Shown: positions 54,982-62,699 of the stretch, in pieces
How the letters are laid out: each line of letters begins with the position of its first letter
Position numbering within the stretch: the stretch's first letter is position 1
Assembly (NCBI RefSeq): GCF_962719845.1
Contig: NZ_CAUIYF010000003.1
Span: 1 to 64,000, forward strand
From: Neisseria uirgultaei
GTDB lineage: Bacteria > Pseudomonadota > Gammaproteobacteria > Burkholderiales > Neisseriaceae
Reading direction: 5' to 3'
Length of the DNA: 64,000 bases
Made by a program: the position numbers and the translations under genes
Notes under the pieces: model-generated
Seen by the model: only the letters and a program-made list of their open reading frames with translations
What the model was told of the DNA's origin: nothing
Database searches by the model: none

Positions 54982-56655
54982 ATGCTTCTAACACTTTCTT
55001 TGCGTGATTTTGTCATTGTCGAAAATCTGAATCTGGATTTTCAAAGCGGTTTTACCGTCTTGACCGGCGAGACCGGCGCAGGCAAGTCCATTACTTTGGA
55101 TGCGATTGGTCTGCTGTTGGGCGACAAGGCCGATTACAGCCAAGTCCGCAGCGGTGCAAAAGAAGCCCAATTGTCGGCGTTGTTCGATATTTCCCATTTA
55201 CCTGTTTTAAAAGCAGAATTGTATGAACAGGGGCTTTTAAACGACGGAGAAGAAGAACTCAGTATCCGCCGCATTATCGATGCTAAAGGCAAAAGTCGCA
55301 GCTTTATCAACAATCAGGCGGCTACCTTGGCGCAACTCAAAGCCATTGGCGGGCAGCTTATCGACATCCACGGGCAAAACGCCCATCATTCGCTTAATCA
55401 GGAAGCCGCCCAGCGCGAATTGTTGGACGCATTTGCGGGCAGCAAGGTGCAGGCGGAAATCGTCAGGCAGCTTTATCAAAATTGGGTCAATGCGAAAAAA
55501 GCCCTTCAAGAGGCGCAGGAACACGCCGAGACCATCATCATTGAACGTGAGCGTTTGGAATGGCAGTTTAACGAACTGAATCAGTTGGACATTAAACAAG
55601 GCGAATGGGAAACCCTCAGCCAAAGCCACGACAGCCTTGCCCATTCTGCCGAGCTGTTGCAGGCCGCCGAAGAAGTCGGAAGCAAGATTGACGGCGACAA
55701 CGGCATCCAACGCCATATCTATCAATGTCAAAAACTATTGGCCAATCTGCAAAACATCGAGCCGCGCTTTGCCGAGAGCCTGAATATGTTGGCAAGCATC
55801 GAGGCCGAATTGGGCGAAATCAGTGCCAATATGCGCGATGTGGCTGGACGCAGCGACATCAACCCCAATGAATTGGCGGCACAGGAACAGCGTATGGGCG
55901 AACTGATGGGCATGGCACGGAAATACCGTATCGAGCCCGAAGAGTTGCCTGCCAAGTTGGCAGAAATCGAAGAACGCCTGCAAAGCCTTCAAGCTGCCGC
56001 CGATTTGGAAGCATTGACGCAAACCGTTGCCCGCAACCTTGCCGAATATCAAGAAGCCGCCCACATCCTTTCCGCTATGCGGCATCAGGCTGCCGGCAGG
56101 CTTGGCGAAGAAACGACGGAAAATATGCAGCATCTCGCTATGAAAGGTGCACGTTTCGACATCGTCCTGCTGCCGTCTTCCCCGACGGCACACGGTTTGG
56201 AGCAGGTACAGTTTCAAGTTGCCGCCAACAAAGGCAATCCGCCCCGCCCGCTGAACAAAGTCGCCTCCGGCGGTGAATTGGCACGTATCAGCCTTGCCTT
56301 GCAGGTTGTTGCCAGCCAATATACCCAAGTTCCCACTCTGATTTTTGATGAGGTCGATACCGGTATTGGAGGGGGAGTAGCCGAAATGGTCGGCAAAGCC
56401 TTGCGTGCGTTGGGCAGAAAACATCAGGTGCTTGCCGTTACCCATCTTCCGCAAGTCGCATCCTGTAGCGAAAACCACTGGCGGGTGCGCAAGCACAGCA
56501 AGGGAGAGCAAACCGTCAGCGAAATCAGTATATTGGATGAAATCCAACGGATCGAAGAGGTTGCCCGTATGTTGGGCGGGGAAATCATTACCGATACGAC
56601 GCGGCAACATGCGGCAGAATTGCTGCAACTTGCGTCGAAAAATAGTTTATTTTAA
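54982..56655 (+). CDS. recN: DNA repair protein RecN
   Basis: SMC-like ATPase, 557 aa, holds broken DNA ends in recombinational repair. N-terminal Walker A TGETGAGKS (about 28-36), long helical middle with coiled coils around residues 160-380, and C-terminal ASGGELARISLALQ signature with Walker B TLIFDEVDTGIGG. Length normal. Neisseria lack LexA, and no SOS box is seen upstream. Monocistronic, TAA at 56655. Confidence 0.96.
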   Translation: MLLTLSLRDFVIVENLNLDFQSGFTVLTGETGAGKSITLDAIGLLLGDKADYSQVRSGAKEAQLSALFDISHLPVLKAELYEQGLLNDGEEELSIRRIIDAKGKSRSFINNQAATLAQLKAIGGQLIDIHGQNAHHSLNQEAAQRELLDAFAGSKVQAEIVRQLYQNWVNAKKALQEAQEHAETIIIERERLEWQFNELNQLDIKQGEWETLSQSHDSLAHSAELLQAAEEVGSKIDGDNGIQRHIYQCQKLLANLQNIEPRFAESLNMLASIEAELGEISANMRDVAGRSDINPNELAAQEQRMGELMGMARKYRIEPEELPAKLAEIEERLQSLQAAADLEALTQTVARNLAEYQEAAHILSAMRHQAAGRLGEETTENMQHLAMKGARFDIVLLPSSPTAHGLEQVQFQVAANKGNPPRPLNKVASGGELARISLALQVVASQYTQVPTLIFDEVDTGIGGGVAEMVGKALRALGRKHQVLAVTHLPQVASCSENHWRVRKHSKGEQTVSEISILDEIQRIEEVARMLGGEIITDTTRQHAAELLQLASKNSLF

Positions 56656-56740
56656 AATCAATTAGTTATAAAAATAACTGAAAATAAAAGTCTAAAATAA
56701 TAGACAGAACTCAGATAAATCCGTATTATCACGCTTTCTT

Positions 56741-56760
56741 AATCACTTGAACAAGTGATT
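56741..56760. repeat. Perfect 20 bp palindrome upstream of tRNA-Arg
   Basis: AATCACTTGAACAAGTGATT, nine-base arms around AA, ends 5 bp before the tRNA-Arg. It could be a hairpin in the tRNA leader, a protein site, or a weak recN terminator. Confidence 0.75.
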
Positions 56761-56765
56761 GTGCT

Positions 56766-56842
56766 GCACCCGTAGCTCAGTTGGATAGAGTATCTGGCTA
56801 CGAACCAGAGGGTCGGGCGTTCGAATCGCTCCGGGTGCGCCA
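56766..56842 (+). tRNA. tRNA-Arg (anticodon ACG)
   Basis: 77 nt with encoded CCA. Acceptor GCACCCG pairs with CGGGTGC, D-loop AGCTCAGTTGGATAGAG, anticodon loop CTACGAA (ACG, read as ICG after A-to-I editing), T-arm GTTCGAATC. Heads a two-tRNA transcript. Confidence 0.97.
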
Positions 56843-56859
56843 ACAAGAATATACAATAT

Positions 56860-56934
56860 GCGCCCATCGTCTAGCGGTTAGGACATCGCCCTTTCACGGC
56901 GGTAACCGGGGTTCGATTCCCCGTGGGCGTGCCA
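56860..56934 (+). tRNA. tRNA-Glu (anticodon TTC)
   Basis: 75 nt with encoded CCA. Acceptor GCGCCCA pairs with TGGGCGT (one G-U pair), anticodon loop CTTTCAC, T-arm GGTTCGATTCC. Lies 17 bp after tRNA-Arg. tRNA-Glu also feeds haem synthesis through glutamyl-tRNA. Confidence 0.97.
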
Positions 56935-56938
56935 ATTC

Positions 56939-56971
56939 AAAATGCCTCCGATTATATCGGGGGCATTTTCA
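56939..56971 (+). terminator. Terminator of the tRNA operon
   Basis: AATGCCTCCGATTATATCGGGGGCATTTTC: stem of about 10 bp with TTATA-type loop and T run, 5 bp after tRNA-Glu. Confidence 0.87.
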
Positions 56972-57204
56972 ATTTCCGTTTTTATATACGGATATATTCC
57001 TTCGTAGTATATATTCTATTTTATCAATTGATTACCTATTATCGTTGGGTTTTAGTGTTGTATATGCTAAATGTATTGGCATAGATACTGGAATGAAAGT
57101 AGGTCTATGGTTGAGCATTTAATATGCCTGTCAGTTGAGGAGAAGATATTATTGGTAAAGTCTGAAATTTAAAAAGGATTTTAGAAATAAAGAGGGGCAA
57201 AAAC

Positions 57205-57441
57205 ATGAACACAAACTTAAATGACAAAGACAAAGCCATGGATACCGCAATCATATTTCAGAAAAGGATGAGGATTCCAAAATTTTTCTTTTTGATTCTC
57301 GGAATCACAATGGTTTTGGCCTTTATCCAAGACGTGATAACGGGTTCTAACTTTCTGCAAACAACGATTATGCAAATAATATTTGCGATATATTTAGGCT
57401 TTGGAGGTATCATAACTTTAGGGGTTGTCCTAGATAACTAG
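57205..57441 (+). CDS. Small membrane protein cut by IS1016 copy 2
   Basis: ORF of 78 aa with a good site (AGAGGGGCAAAAAC). Two membrane segments (about 28-45 and 55-72). The last six codons (GVVLDN) come from the left terminal repeat of IS1016, so the native C-terminus is lost. AT-rich, no family recognised. Whether the truncated protein is made is unknown. The 230 bp upstream of it, back to the tRNA terminator, shows no other gene. Confidence 0.6.
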   Translation: MNTNLNDKDKAMDTAIIFQKRMRIPKFFFLILGITMVLAFIQDVITGSNFLQTTIMQIIFAIYLGFGGIITLGVVLDN

Positions 57442-57760
57442 GGAAATTCAAATTAAGTTAGAATTATCCCTATGAGAAAAAGTCGTCTAAGCCAGTATAA
57501 ACAAAATAAACTCATTGGGCTATTTGTCGCAGGTGTAACTGCAAGAACAGCAGCAGAGTTAGTAGGCGTTAATAAAAATACCGCAGCCTATTATTTTCAT
57601 CGTTTACGATTGCTTATTTATCAAAACAGTCTGCATTTGGAAATATTTGATGGCGAAGCAGAAGCAGATGAAAGTTATTTTGGCGGGCAACGCAAAGGCA
57701 AACGCGGTCGCGGTGCTGCCGGTAAAGTCGCCGTATTCGGTCTTTTGAAGCGAAATGGTA

Positions 57761-57784
57761 GGAAAAATATTCTGCTTCACTCAT
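57761..57784 (-). pseudogene. First eight codons of a truncated gene (MSEAEYFS)
   Basis: ATG at 57784 (minus) follows AAAGGTACTGAACAAA and reads MSEAEYFS until the insert ends exactly at codon 8. Beyond that the frame enters IS1016. It is likely the 5' end of the main gene of the source element, perhaps a replication protein; the fragment is too short to identify. Confidence 0.45.
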
Positions 57785-57822
57785 TTTGTTCAGTACCTTT
57801 AGGGATTTGTTTTTATTTCGCT

Positions 57823-57894
57823 CCCCCCCCCTGTTAGTCAGGGGGGGCTTTCAGCCGTCGCCCGCCTCCCGCGCTAAAGCGCGCCCGACGGCTG
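57823..57894. repeat. Two adjacent GC-rich stem-loops in the insert
   Basis: A C-run/G-run hairpin (57825-57833 with 57839-57847) lies next to a nested hairpin (57852-57860 with 57886-57894; inner 57870-57874 with 57879-57883). Together they suggest a replication or packaging structure of single-stranded DNA. Confidence 0.75.
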
Positions 57895-57931
57895 CCGACC
57901 GAAAGCCCAAAACCCGACAAACTGTTAAAGA

Positions 57932-58153
57932 TCAAGAAGAAAAAGCACAACCGTCTGTTGTGATAATTACCGGAAAATTAGAACCAATCGAATCTATATA
58001 ATCGAACGCCTGATAAAGCTCTAAAAAAATTTTATATTCAACGAGTTCATGCGGTTCTCCGCATCTGAACTGATAAAAAGACAAAACACAATAATCTAAT
58101 CTTTTAAATATCCTCCAGTAAGAACAAGAGAATATTAAATTTGCTCTTGACAT
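57932..58153 (-). CDS. Small ORF in the IS1016 insert, unknown function
   Basis: 73 aa, begins MSRANLIFSCSYWRIFKRLDY and ends VIITTDGCAFSS. Its ribosome site AAAGGGG (58161-58167, minus strand) is one arm of a 7 bp stem with 58180-58186, so translation may be limited by the hairpin. Rich in aromatic residues, four cysteines, no clear membrane helix. No homologue recognised. Confidence 0.55.
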   Translation of the reverse strand: MSRANLIFSCSYWRIFKRLDYCVLSFYQFRCGEPHELVEYKIFLELYQAFDYIDSIGSNFPVIITTDGCAFSS

Positions 58154-58628
58154 AAAAAAGCCCCTTTCACTTGGCTGTCAAAGGGGAATGTTAAGAAAAG
58201 TAATGCGCCCCTCTGATAGGGCACAATATATAAGGTTTATACGGTTGCTGTACCGAATACTCAAACCGCTACTTTATTTCCTATAATCCGTGAACAGGTG
58301 AAACCTGACGGCATTGTTTATACAGATTGTTATCGTAGCTATGATGTATTGGATGTGGGCGAATTTAGCCATTTTCGTATCAATCACAGCACACATTTTG
58401 CCGAACGACAAAACCATATCGATGGAATTGGGAACTTTTGGAACCGGGCAAAACGTCATTTACGCAAGTTTAATGGCATTCCTAAAGAGCATTTTGAGCT
58501 GTATTTAAAGGAGTGCGAATGGCGTTTTAACAACAGTGAGATAAAAGTTCAAATTTCCATTTTAAAACAATTAGTAAAATCGAGTTTATCCTAGTTATCC
58601 AGGACAGCCCCTTATTTTTTAGCGTGTA

Positions 58629-58661
58629 AAACAAAACCGGCTGCATACCTGCAACCGGCCT
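58629..58661 (-). terminator. Terminator after the merR-like gene
   Basis: On the minus strand GCCGGTTGCAGGTATGCAGCCGGTTTTGTTTT: nine-base stem with one mismatch and a T-rich tail, ending the pheT-ihfA-merR run. Confidence 0.8.
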
Positions 58662-58665
58662 CAAA

Positions 58666-58974
58666 TCAGCACAATTCCTTATCCAAATCAGCCAACAGCT
58701 CTTTCAGACCGTCTCCGATTTCCTGAACCGTAACCAGACGGTTGCCGTCCGAACCCGACTCCGCACCTTCCGCATACGGTGCAAACGTGTTCTTCAGTTT
58801 CAACAGTTTCACCACATCCAAACGGGTGTAGCGTTCTCCGCCGTAACCGACAACCACACCGTGATCATGCTGCCATTGCGCAAAACCATAGGGGCTGATT
58901 TGCAACAGTCCGCACAGCTCGTCCAGCGTGAAATAGCGTTTTGCGGGAAGCGTCAAATCAACGTTGTTTATCAT
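58666..58974 (-). CDS. MerR-like HTH protein
   Basis: Protein of 102 aa with a MerR-type winged helix: [48 protein letters not shown]. No metal-binding C-terminus; the rest is a short acidic helix. ATG 58974 overlaps the ihfA end by 17 bp. A MerR-like gene after ihfA is standard in proteobacteria; target unknown. Confidence 0.88.
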   Translation of the reverse strand: MINNVDLTLPAKRYFTLDELCGLLQISPYGFAQWQHDHGVVVGYGGERYTRLDVVKLLKLKNTFAPYAEGAESGSDGNRLVTVQEIGDGLKELLADLDKELC

Positions 58975-59260
58975 AGTAGTGTTCCACCATGCCTTTGAGT
59001 TTCTGGCTGGCATGGAAAGTTACCACGCGGCGGGCGGTAATCGGCACTTCCTCGCCGGTTTTCGGATTGCGGCCCGGACGTTGCGGCTTGTCGCGCAACT
59101 GGAAATTACCGAAACCGGAAATTTTGATTTCCTCGCCGCGCGCCAGAGTGCTGCGGATTTCTTCAAAAAAGAGTTCGACGATTTCTTTGGCATCGTTTTT
59201 GGTTACATTGCTGACTTTGTCTACCAAAATATCGGCCAATTCGGCTTTAGTTAGTGTCAT
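58958..59260 (-). CDS. ihfA: Integration host factor alpha subunit
   Basis: IhfA, 100 aa, DNA-bending partner of Ihf[64 protein letters not shown] with the intercalating Pro in the NPKTG arm. Between pheT and merR as in E. coli. It is the protein expected to bind the long Correia elements in this window. Confidence 0.97.
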   Translation of the reverse strand: MTLTKAELADILVDKVSNVTKNDAKEIVELFFEEIRSTLARGEEIKISGFGNFQLRDKPQRPGRNPKTGEEVPITARRVVTFHASQKLKGMVEHYYDKQR

Positions 59261-59333
59261 ATGATTACCTTCTGTTGTAACAGGTGTAGATTATTACCAA
59301 TTTCTATTTAAAATTCAAGCGAATATTTATTTC

Positions 59334-61697
59334 TCAACCGCGCAGTTGCGCTCCTGCTGCTGTTGCCGCATCAATCAGTTTTCCGATAACCGGCTCGATG
59401 ACTTCATCTGTCAGCGTGTTTTCCATATCTTGCAAAATGATTTTAACGGCAACGCTCTTCATGCCTTCAGGCAGGCCCGTGCCGCGATACACGTCAAACA
59501 CGCTGATTTCCTGTACCAACTTGTTTGCCGCGCCTTTCAAGACAAGCAGCAAATCATCATGGCTCATAGCTTCCGGCATCACAAACGCCAAATCGCGGCG
59601 CACCGGCTGGAATTTCGATACGGCCCGATAGCGCGTTTTCCCGCATTCCAACACGGCCGCCATATCGATTTCAAATACCAGCGGCGCTTGCGGCAGGTCG
59701 TATTTCTGCAGCCATTTCGGATGCAGTTCGCCGACAAAGCCGATGACCCGGCCGTCTGAAACGATATTGGCGGCGCGTCCGGGATGCAGGGCGGGATGTC
59801 CGGTTTTGATGAACTCAACTGCTTTGTTTTTCAACAGATTTTCCATGTCCGCCTTGATATCGTAAAAATCCGCGTTGCGCGTTTTCTCGCCCCATTGTTC
59901 AGGCATCGCCGCACCGTACCACAGGCCACCGATGCGTTCGTTTTGTACAAACTGGCCGTCTGAATCCTTGCTGAACACGCGGGCGATTTCAAACACGCGC
60001 ACGCGGTTTTGCTTGCGATTTAGATTGTTTTGCAAAATTTCCACCAAACCGCCGATGAGCGTGGAACGCATCACGGCATATTGCGCCGCCAGCGGATTTT
60101 GCAGGCGGATGGGGTTGGCGTTGGCGGCAAAGTCGTGTTCCCACTGCTCGTCAACGAAGGCGTAGCTGACCACTTCGCGGTAGCCGCGCGCCGCCATTTC
60201 GTTATAAACGGCAAAACGCGGACGGCGTGTTTCGGGCAGCGCCAACATTTTCAGACGACCTGACGTGTAATCGTCGGGGATATTTTCATAGCCGTAAACG
60301 CGTCCGATTTCTTCAATCAAATCGGCCTCGATTTCGATGTCGAAACGGAAGCTCGGCGCAGTAACGCGGAAGCCTTCTTCAGTTTTCTCAGTCTGCAAAC
60401 CCAAGTGTTGCAAGATAATTTCGACTTGCTCGGCAGGGATTTCAACGCCCAATACCGTTTTCAGATGGCCTAAACGCAATTCAACCTGTTTTGCCTCAGG
60501 CAATTTTCCTTGTGCCTCAACCATTTCACCAGCTGCACCACCGCAAATCTGCAACACCAATTCGGTAGCACGCTCAATGGCATCAGCTTGCAAGCGGTAA
60601 TCCACTCCACGTTCAAAACGGAAAGAAGAATCCGAACCAAAACCGTATTGGCGCGACTTACCGGCGATAACAGCAGGTGCAAACCAAGCCGCTTCCAGCA
60701 CGATATTTTGCGTGCCGTCTGAAACCGCGCTCGCCGCGCCGCCCATTAAGCCCGCCAAACTCAACGCGCCTTTTTCGTCCGCCACGACCAGCGTATTTTC
60801 AGACAGGGAAACAGTTTTCTCGTTCAGGCATTCCAGCGTTTCCCTTTCACGCGCGCGGCGGATGTGCAGGCTGCCGGAAAGTTTGTCGGCATCGAAAACA
60901 TGCATCGGCTGACCGATTTCCAGCATCACATAATTGCCGATGTCCACCAGCGCGGAAATACTGCGGATGCCGCTGCGTTCCAAACGCTGCTTCATCCAAT
61001 CCGGCGTAGTAGCGCGCGCGTTCACGTTTTCAATCACGCGGCTGATAAAGCGGCCGCAATCCGCAGGCGCGTCAATTTGCACGGGCTGTTTTCGACTGCC
61101 CGTGATCGGCGCGGTATGGATTTCGGGCTGCCTGAACGCGCACCCCGTCAATGCGGACACTTCGCGCGCAATGCCTTTGATACTCAGGCAGTCGGCACGG
61201 TTCGGCGTAATTTTCAACGTAAACACCGTGTCGTCCAAGTCCAAGTATTCGCGGATATTGGTACCGACAGGCGCGTCTTCAGGCAGAATGTGCAGGCCGT
61301 TCACACCGTCGTCGGGCAAACCGAGTTCATCGGTAGAACACAACATCCCGTTCGACACCACACCGCGCATTTTAGTCGGCTTGATTTTGAAATTGCCCGG
61401 CAACACTGCACCCGGCAGCGAACACGGCACTTTGATGCCCGCTTTCACATTCGGCGCACCGCATACAATCTGCACCAACCCACCCGTACCGGCATCAACT
61501 TGGGTAACGTTCAAACGGTCTGCATCAGGATGCTTTTCAACAGATTTTACTTCGGCAACAACCACGCCACTGAAAGCAGGGGCAGCAGTATCGATTTCTT
61601 CCACTTCCAAACCAGCCATGGTCAAAAGATGTTCCAGTTTATCGGCGGAAAGTTCGGTATCGGCTTGGGTTTTCATCCATGAATAGGAGAATTGCAT
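59334..61697 (-). CDS. pheT: Phenylalanyl-tRNA synthetase beta subunit
   Basis: PheT, 787 aa. N-terminal tRNA-binding (OB) domain from about 40 (VVAEVKSVEKHPDADRLNVTQVDAG), B3/B4 editing domain, B5, and C-terminal ferredoxin-like anticodon domain (SKFQPVRRDLAFVMPEAMSHDDLL). Contains an AG-type variant DUS at 60250-60261. pheS would normally be adjacent upstream, but a restriction-modification island occupies that place. ATG 61697 follows AAGGTTAAGTG. Confidence 0.97.
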   Translation of the reverse strand: MQFSYSWMKTQADTELSADKLEHLLTMAGLEVEEIDTAAPAFSGVVVAEVKSVEKHPDADRLNVTQVDAGTGGLVQIVCGAPNVKAGIKVPCSLPGAVLPGNFKIKPTKMRGVVSNGMLCSTDELGLPDDGVNGLHILPEDAPVGTNIREYLDLDDTVFTLKITPNRADCLSIKGIAREVSALTGCAFRQPEIHTAPITGSRKQPVQIDAPADCGRFISRVIENVNARATTPDWMKQRLERSGIRSISALVDIGNYVMLEIGQPMHVFDADKLSGSLHIRRARERETLECLNEKTVSLSENTLVVADEKGALSLAGLMGGAASAVSDGTQNIVLEAAWFAPAVIAGKSRQYGFGSDSSFRFERGVDYRLQADAIERATELVLQICGGAAGEMVEAQGKLPEAKQVELRLGHLKTVLGVEIPAEQVEIILQHLGLQTEKTEEGFRVTAPSFRFDIEIEADLIEEIGRVYGYENIPDDYTSGRLKMLALPETRRPRFAVYNEMAARGYREVVSYAFVDEQWEHDFAANANPIRLQNPLAAQYAVMRSTLIGGLVEILQNNLNRKQNRVRVFEIARVFSKDSDGQFVQNERIGGLWYGAAMPEQWGEKTRNADFYDIKADMENLLKNKAVEFIKTGHPALHPGRAANIVSDGRVIGFVGELHPKWLQKYDLPQAPLVFEIDMAAVLECGKTRYRAVSKFQPVRRDLAFVMPEAMSHDDLLLVLKGAANKLVQEISVFDVYRGTGLPEGMKSVAVKIILQDMENTLTDEVIEPVIGKLIDAATAAGAQLRG

Positions 61698-61727
61698 GTC
61701 ACTTAACCTTTGTTTTATCCCTATAGA

Positions 61728-61767
61728 GCCTCTTAAGTTACTTAATAGGACCTCTAAGTTACTTAAA
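61728..61767. repeat. Direct repeat at the pheT-island junction
   Basis: CCTCTTAAGTTACTTAA (61729) and CCTCTAAGTTACTTAA (61751) are tandem, 22 bp apart, in the 72 bp between pheT and the nuclease gene. They may mark the inserted island's edge. Confidence 0.65.
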
Positions 61768-61769
61768 TC

Positions 61770-62699
61770 TTAATCATCCAACAAACGATTTAATATATCA
61801 TCTAAATCACAATCAAGCTTATTGCCATCCTCATACTGATATGAAATAAAAGGAATATCAAATGTTCGCAAAATTTTCTCAAACTTAAGAAAACCCTGCT
61901 GCTCGCGCAAAGCAACCCATTCAACTTTTAATTCATCGCATTGATTTTTATTTTGCTGAGATAATGTATCTGCAATAAAAATTTGTGTATTACGAGCGAT
62001 AATAGCATCTGCGCTTTCAGGATTACCTTTACCCATTAGCTTCACTTCGCACAAATATCTATTTTGATTTTTAATTAAATAAAAATCAATTTCTCTATCT
62101 ACACTTTTGGATTTATCTTTTACAAATGTACTAGCATCATAATTATCTTCGGGAACTTGATATAATTGGCACAATGTAAGCATTAAATATTTTTCAACGC
62201 TTTTACCTGCAGTACTCCATAATCCCCCACGCAATTGTGATCGCTTAACTGCTAATGTATTGATAACAATCAAACTTTCACTAATACTTAAATCTACACT
62301 TACATTTTTCAATTTAATTGTTAATGTTAAATCAATTTCATTTTGTTCATTTTCTACTAACGTTTGAATACTGCTATAAAGTGTTTCAAAATGCTCTATT
62401 GATGCATCAATAACAACAGATTTTTTAGCGGTTCCATACATATTTGTAATTGTTTTTTCATTTAATCCTGAATAAATAATTAATTCACCTTTAGGTGAAT
62501 TTTTCGCTAAAAAATGTTCCTTATACCAATCAATTGTAATATCTTTTGAATTTAATTTAGCGGTAACAACTTTTTTAAAGAAATCAATAGAAAACTGTAA
62601 AAATTCCGCATTGAGCAAATTAACAATTTCTATTCTATAATCTTCAGATTTAATAACTCTCTTAATAATGTTTTTTGTAACTTGATTGGTTATTCTCAT
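61770..62699 (-). CDS. Putative type II restriction endonuclease
   Basis: Protein of 309 aa, AT-rich gene overlapping the methyltransferase by ATGA. A PD-(D/E)xK-like core is visible late in the sequence: REIDFYLIKNQNRYLCEVKLMGKGNPESADAIIARN (Asp, then Glu-x-Lys, about 200-228). SQLRGGLWSTAGKSVEKYLML resembles the CfrBI-family endonucleases, but that is a tentative match. It cuts the site that its partner protects; the site is not known from sequence. It is the 3' gene, so it would be made after the methyltransferase. Confidence 0.75.
   Translation of the reverse strand: MRITNQVTKNIIKRVIKSEDYRIEIVNLLNAEFLQFSIDFFKKVVTAKLNSKDITIDWYKEHFLAKNSPKGELIIYSGLNEKTITNMYGTAKKSVVIDASIEHFETLYSSIQTLVENEQNEIDLTLTIKLKNVSVDLSISESLIVINTLAVKRSQLRGGLWSTAGKSVEKYLMLTLCQLYQVPEDNYDASTFVKDKSKSVDREIDFYLIKNQNRYLCEVKLMGKGNPESADAIIARNTQIFIADTLSQQNKNQCDELKVEWVALREQQGFLKFEKILRTFDIPFISYQYEDGNKLDCDLDDILNRLLDD

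Larger units (their letters stand above)
57761..58230. mobile_element. 470 bp foreign insert in IS1016, TA-flanked
   Basis: The IS sequence continues ...AATGGTA | insert | TAAGGTTT..., so TA is duplicated. On the minus strand the insert holds: a hairpin near 58161-58186; a 73-codon ORF; two strong stems at 57825-57847 (CCCCCCCTG-TTAGT-CAGGGGGGG) and 57852-57894 (CAGCCGTCG...CGACGGCTG with inner CGCGC-TAAA-GCGCG); then the start of a second gene (MSEAEYFS). Such an order resembles an intergenic region of a filamentous phage or rolling-circle replicon. No terminal inverted repeats. Confidence 0.65.
57472..58594 (+). pseudogene. IS1016 transposase, split by insertion
   Basis: The first 96 codons (to LLKRNG) are intact, reading stops in the insert at 57837, and the frame resumes at about 58231 with the second catalytic Asp region (VYTDCYRSYD) and the C-terminus (INH...DGIGNFWNRAKRHLRKFNG, stop 58594). 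The 22 bp extra segment of copy 1 is absent and the Arg-Gly pair is present, so this was the healthier copy before insertion. Confidence 0.85.
57421..58611. mobile_element. IS1016 copy 2, interrupted by a 470 bp insert
   Basis: Left end GGGGTTGTCCTAGATAACTAGG, right end inverse of GGGGCTGTCCTGGATAACTAGG. Without the insert (57761-58230) the element is about 721 bp. No clear target duplication in the flanks. The left end replaced the tail of a small membrane gene. Confidence 0.88.

Noticed and set aside
56781..57122. 113-codon ORF across the tRNA genes
   Set aside because: It overlaps two clear tRNAs and their terminator; coding is not credible.
57823..57831. C9 tract as a phase-variation repeat
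   Set aside because: It is one arm of a perfect hairpin with a matching G run and is not placed within a promoter or a plausible reading frame.
57786..58001. 71-codon plus-strand ORF in the IS1016 insert
   Set aside because: It runs through both GC hairpins, has no ribosome site and is antisense to the better supported 73-codon ORF.
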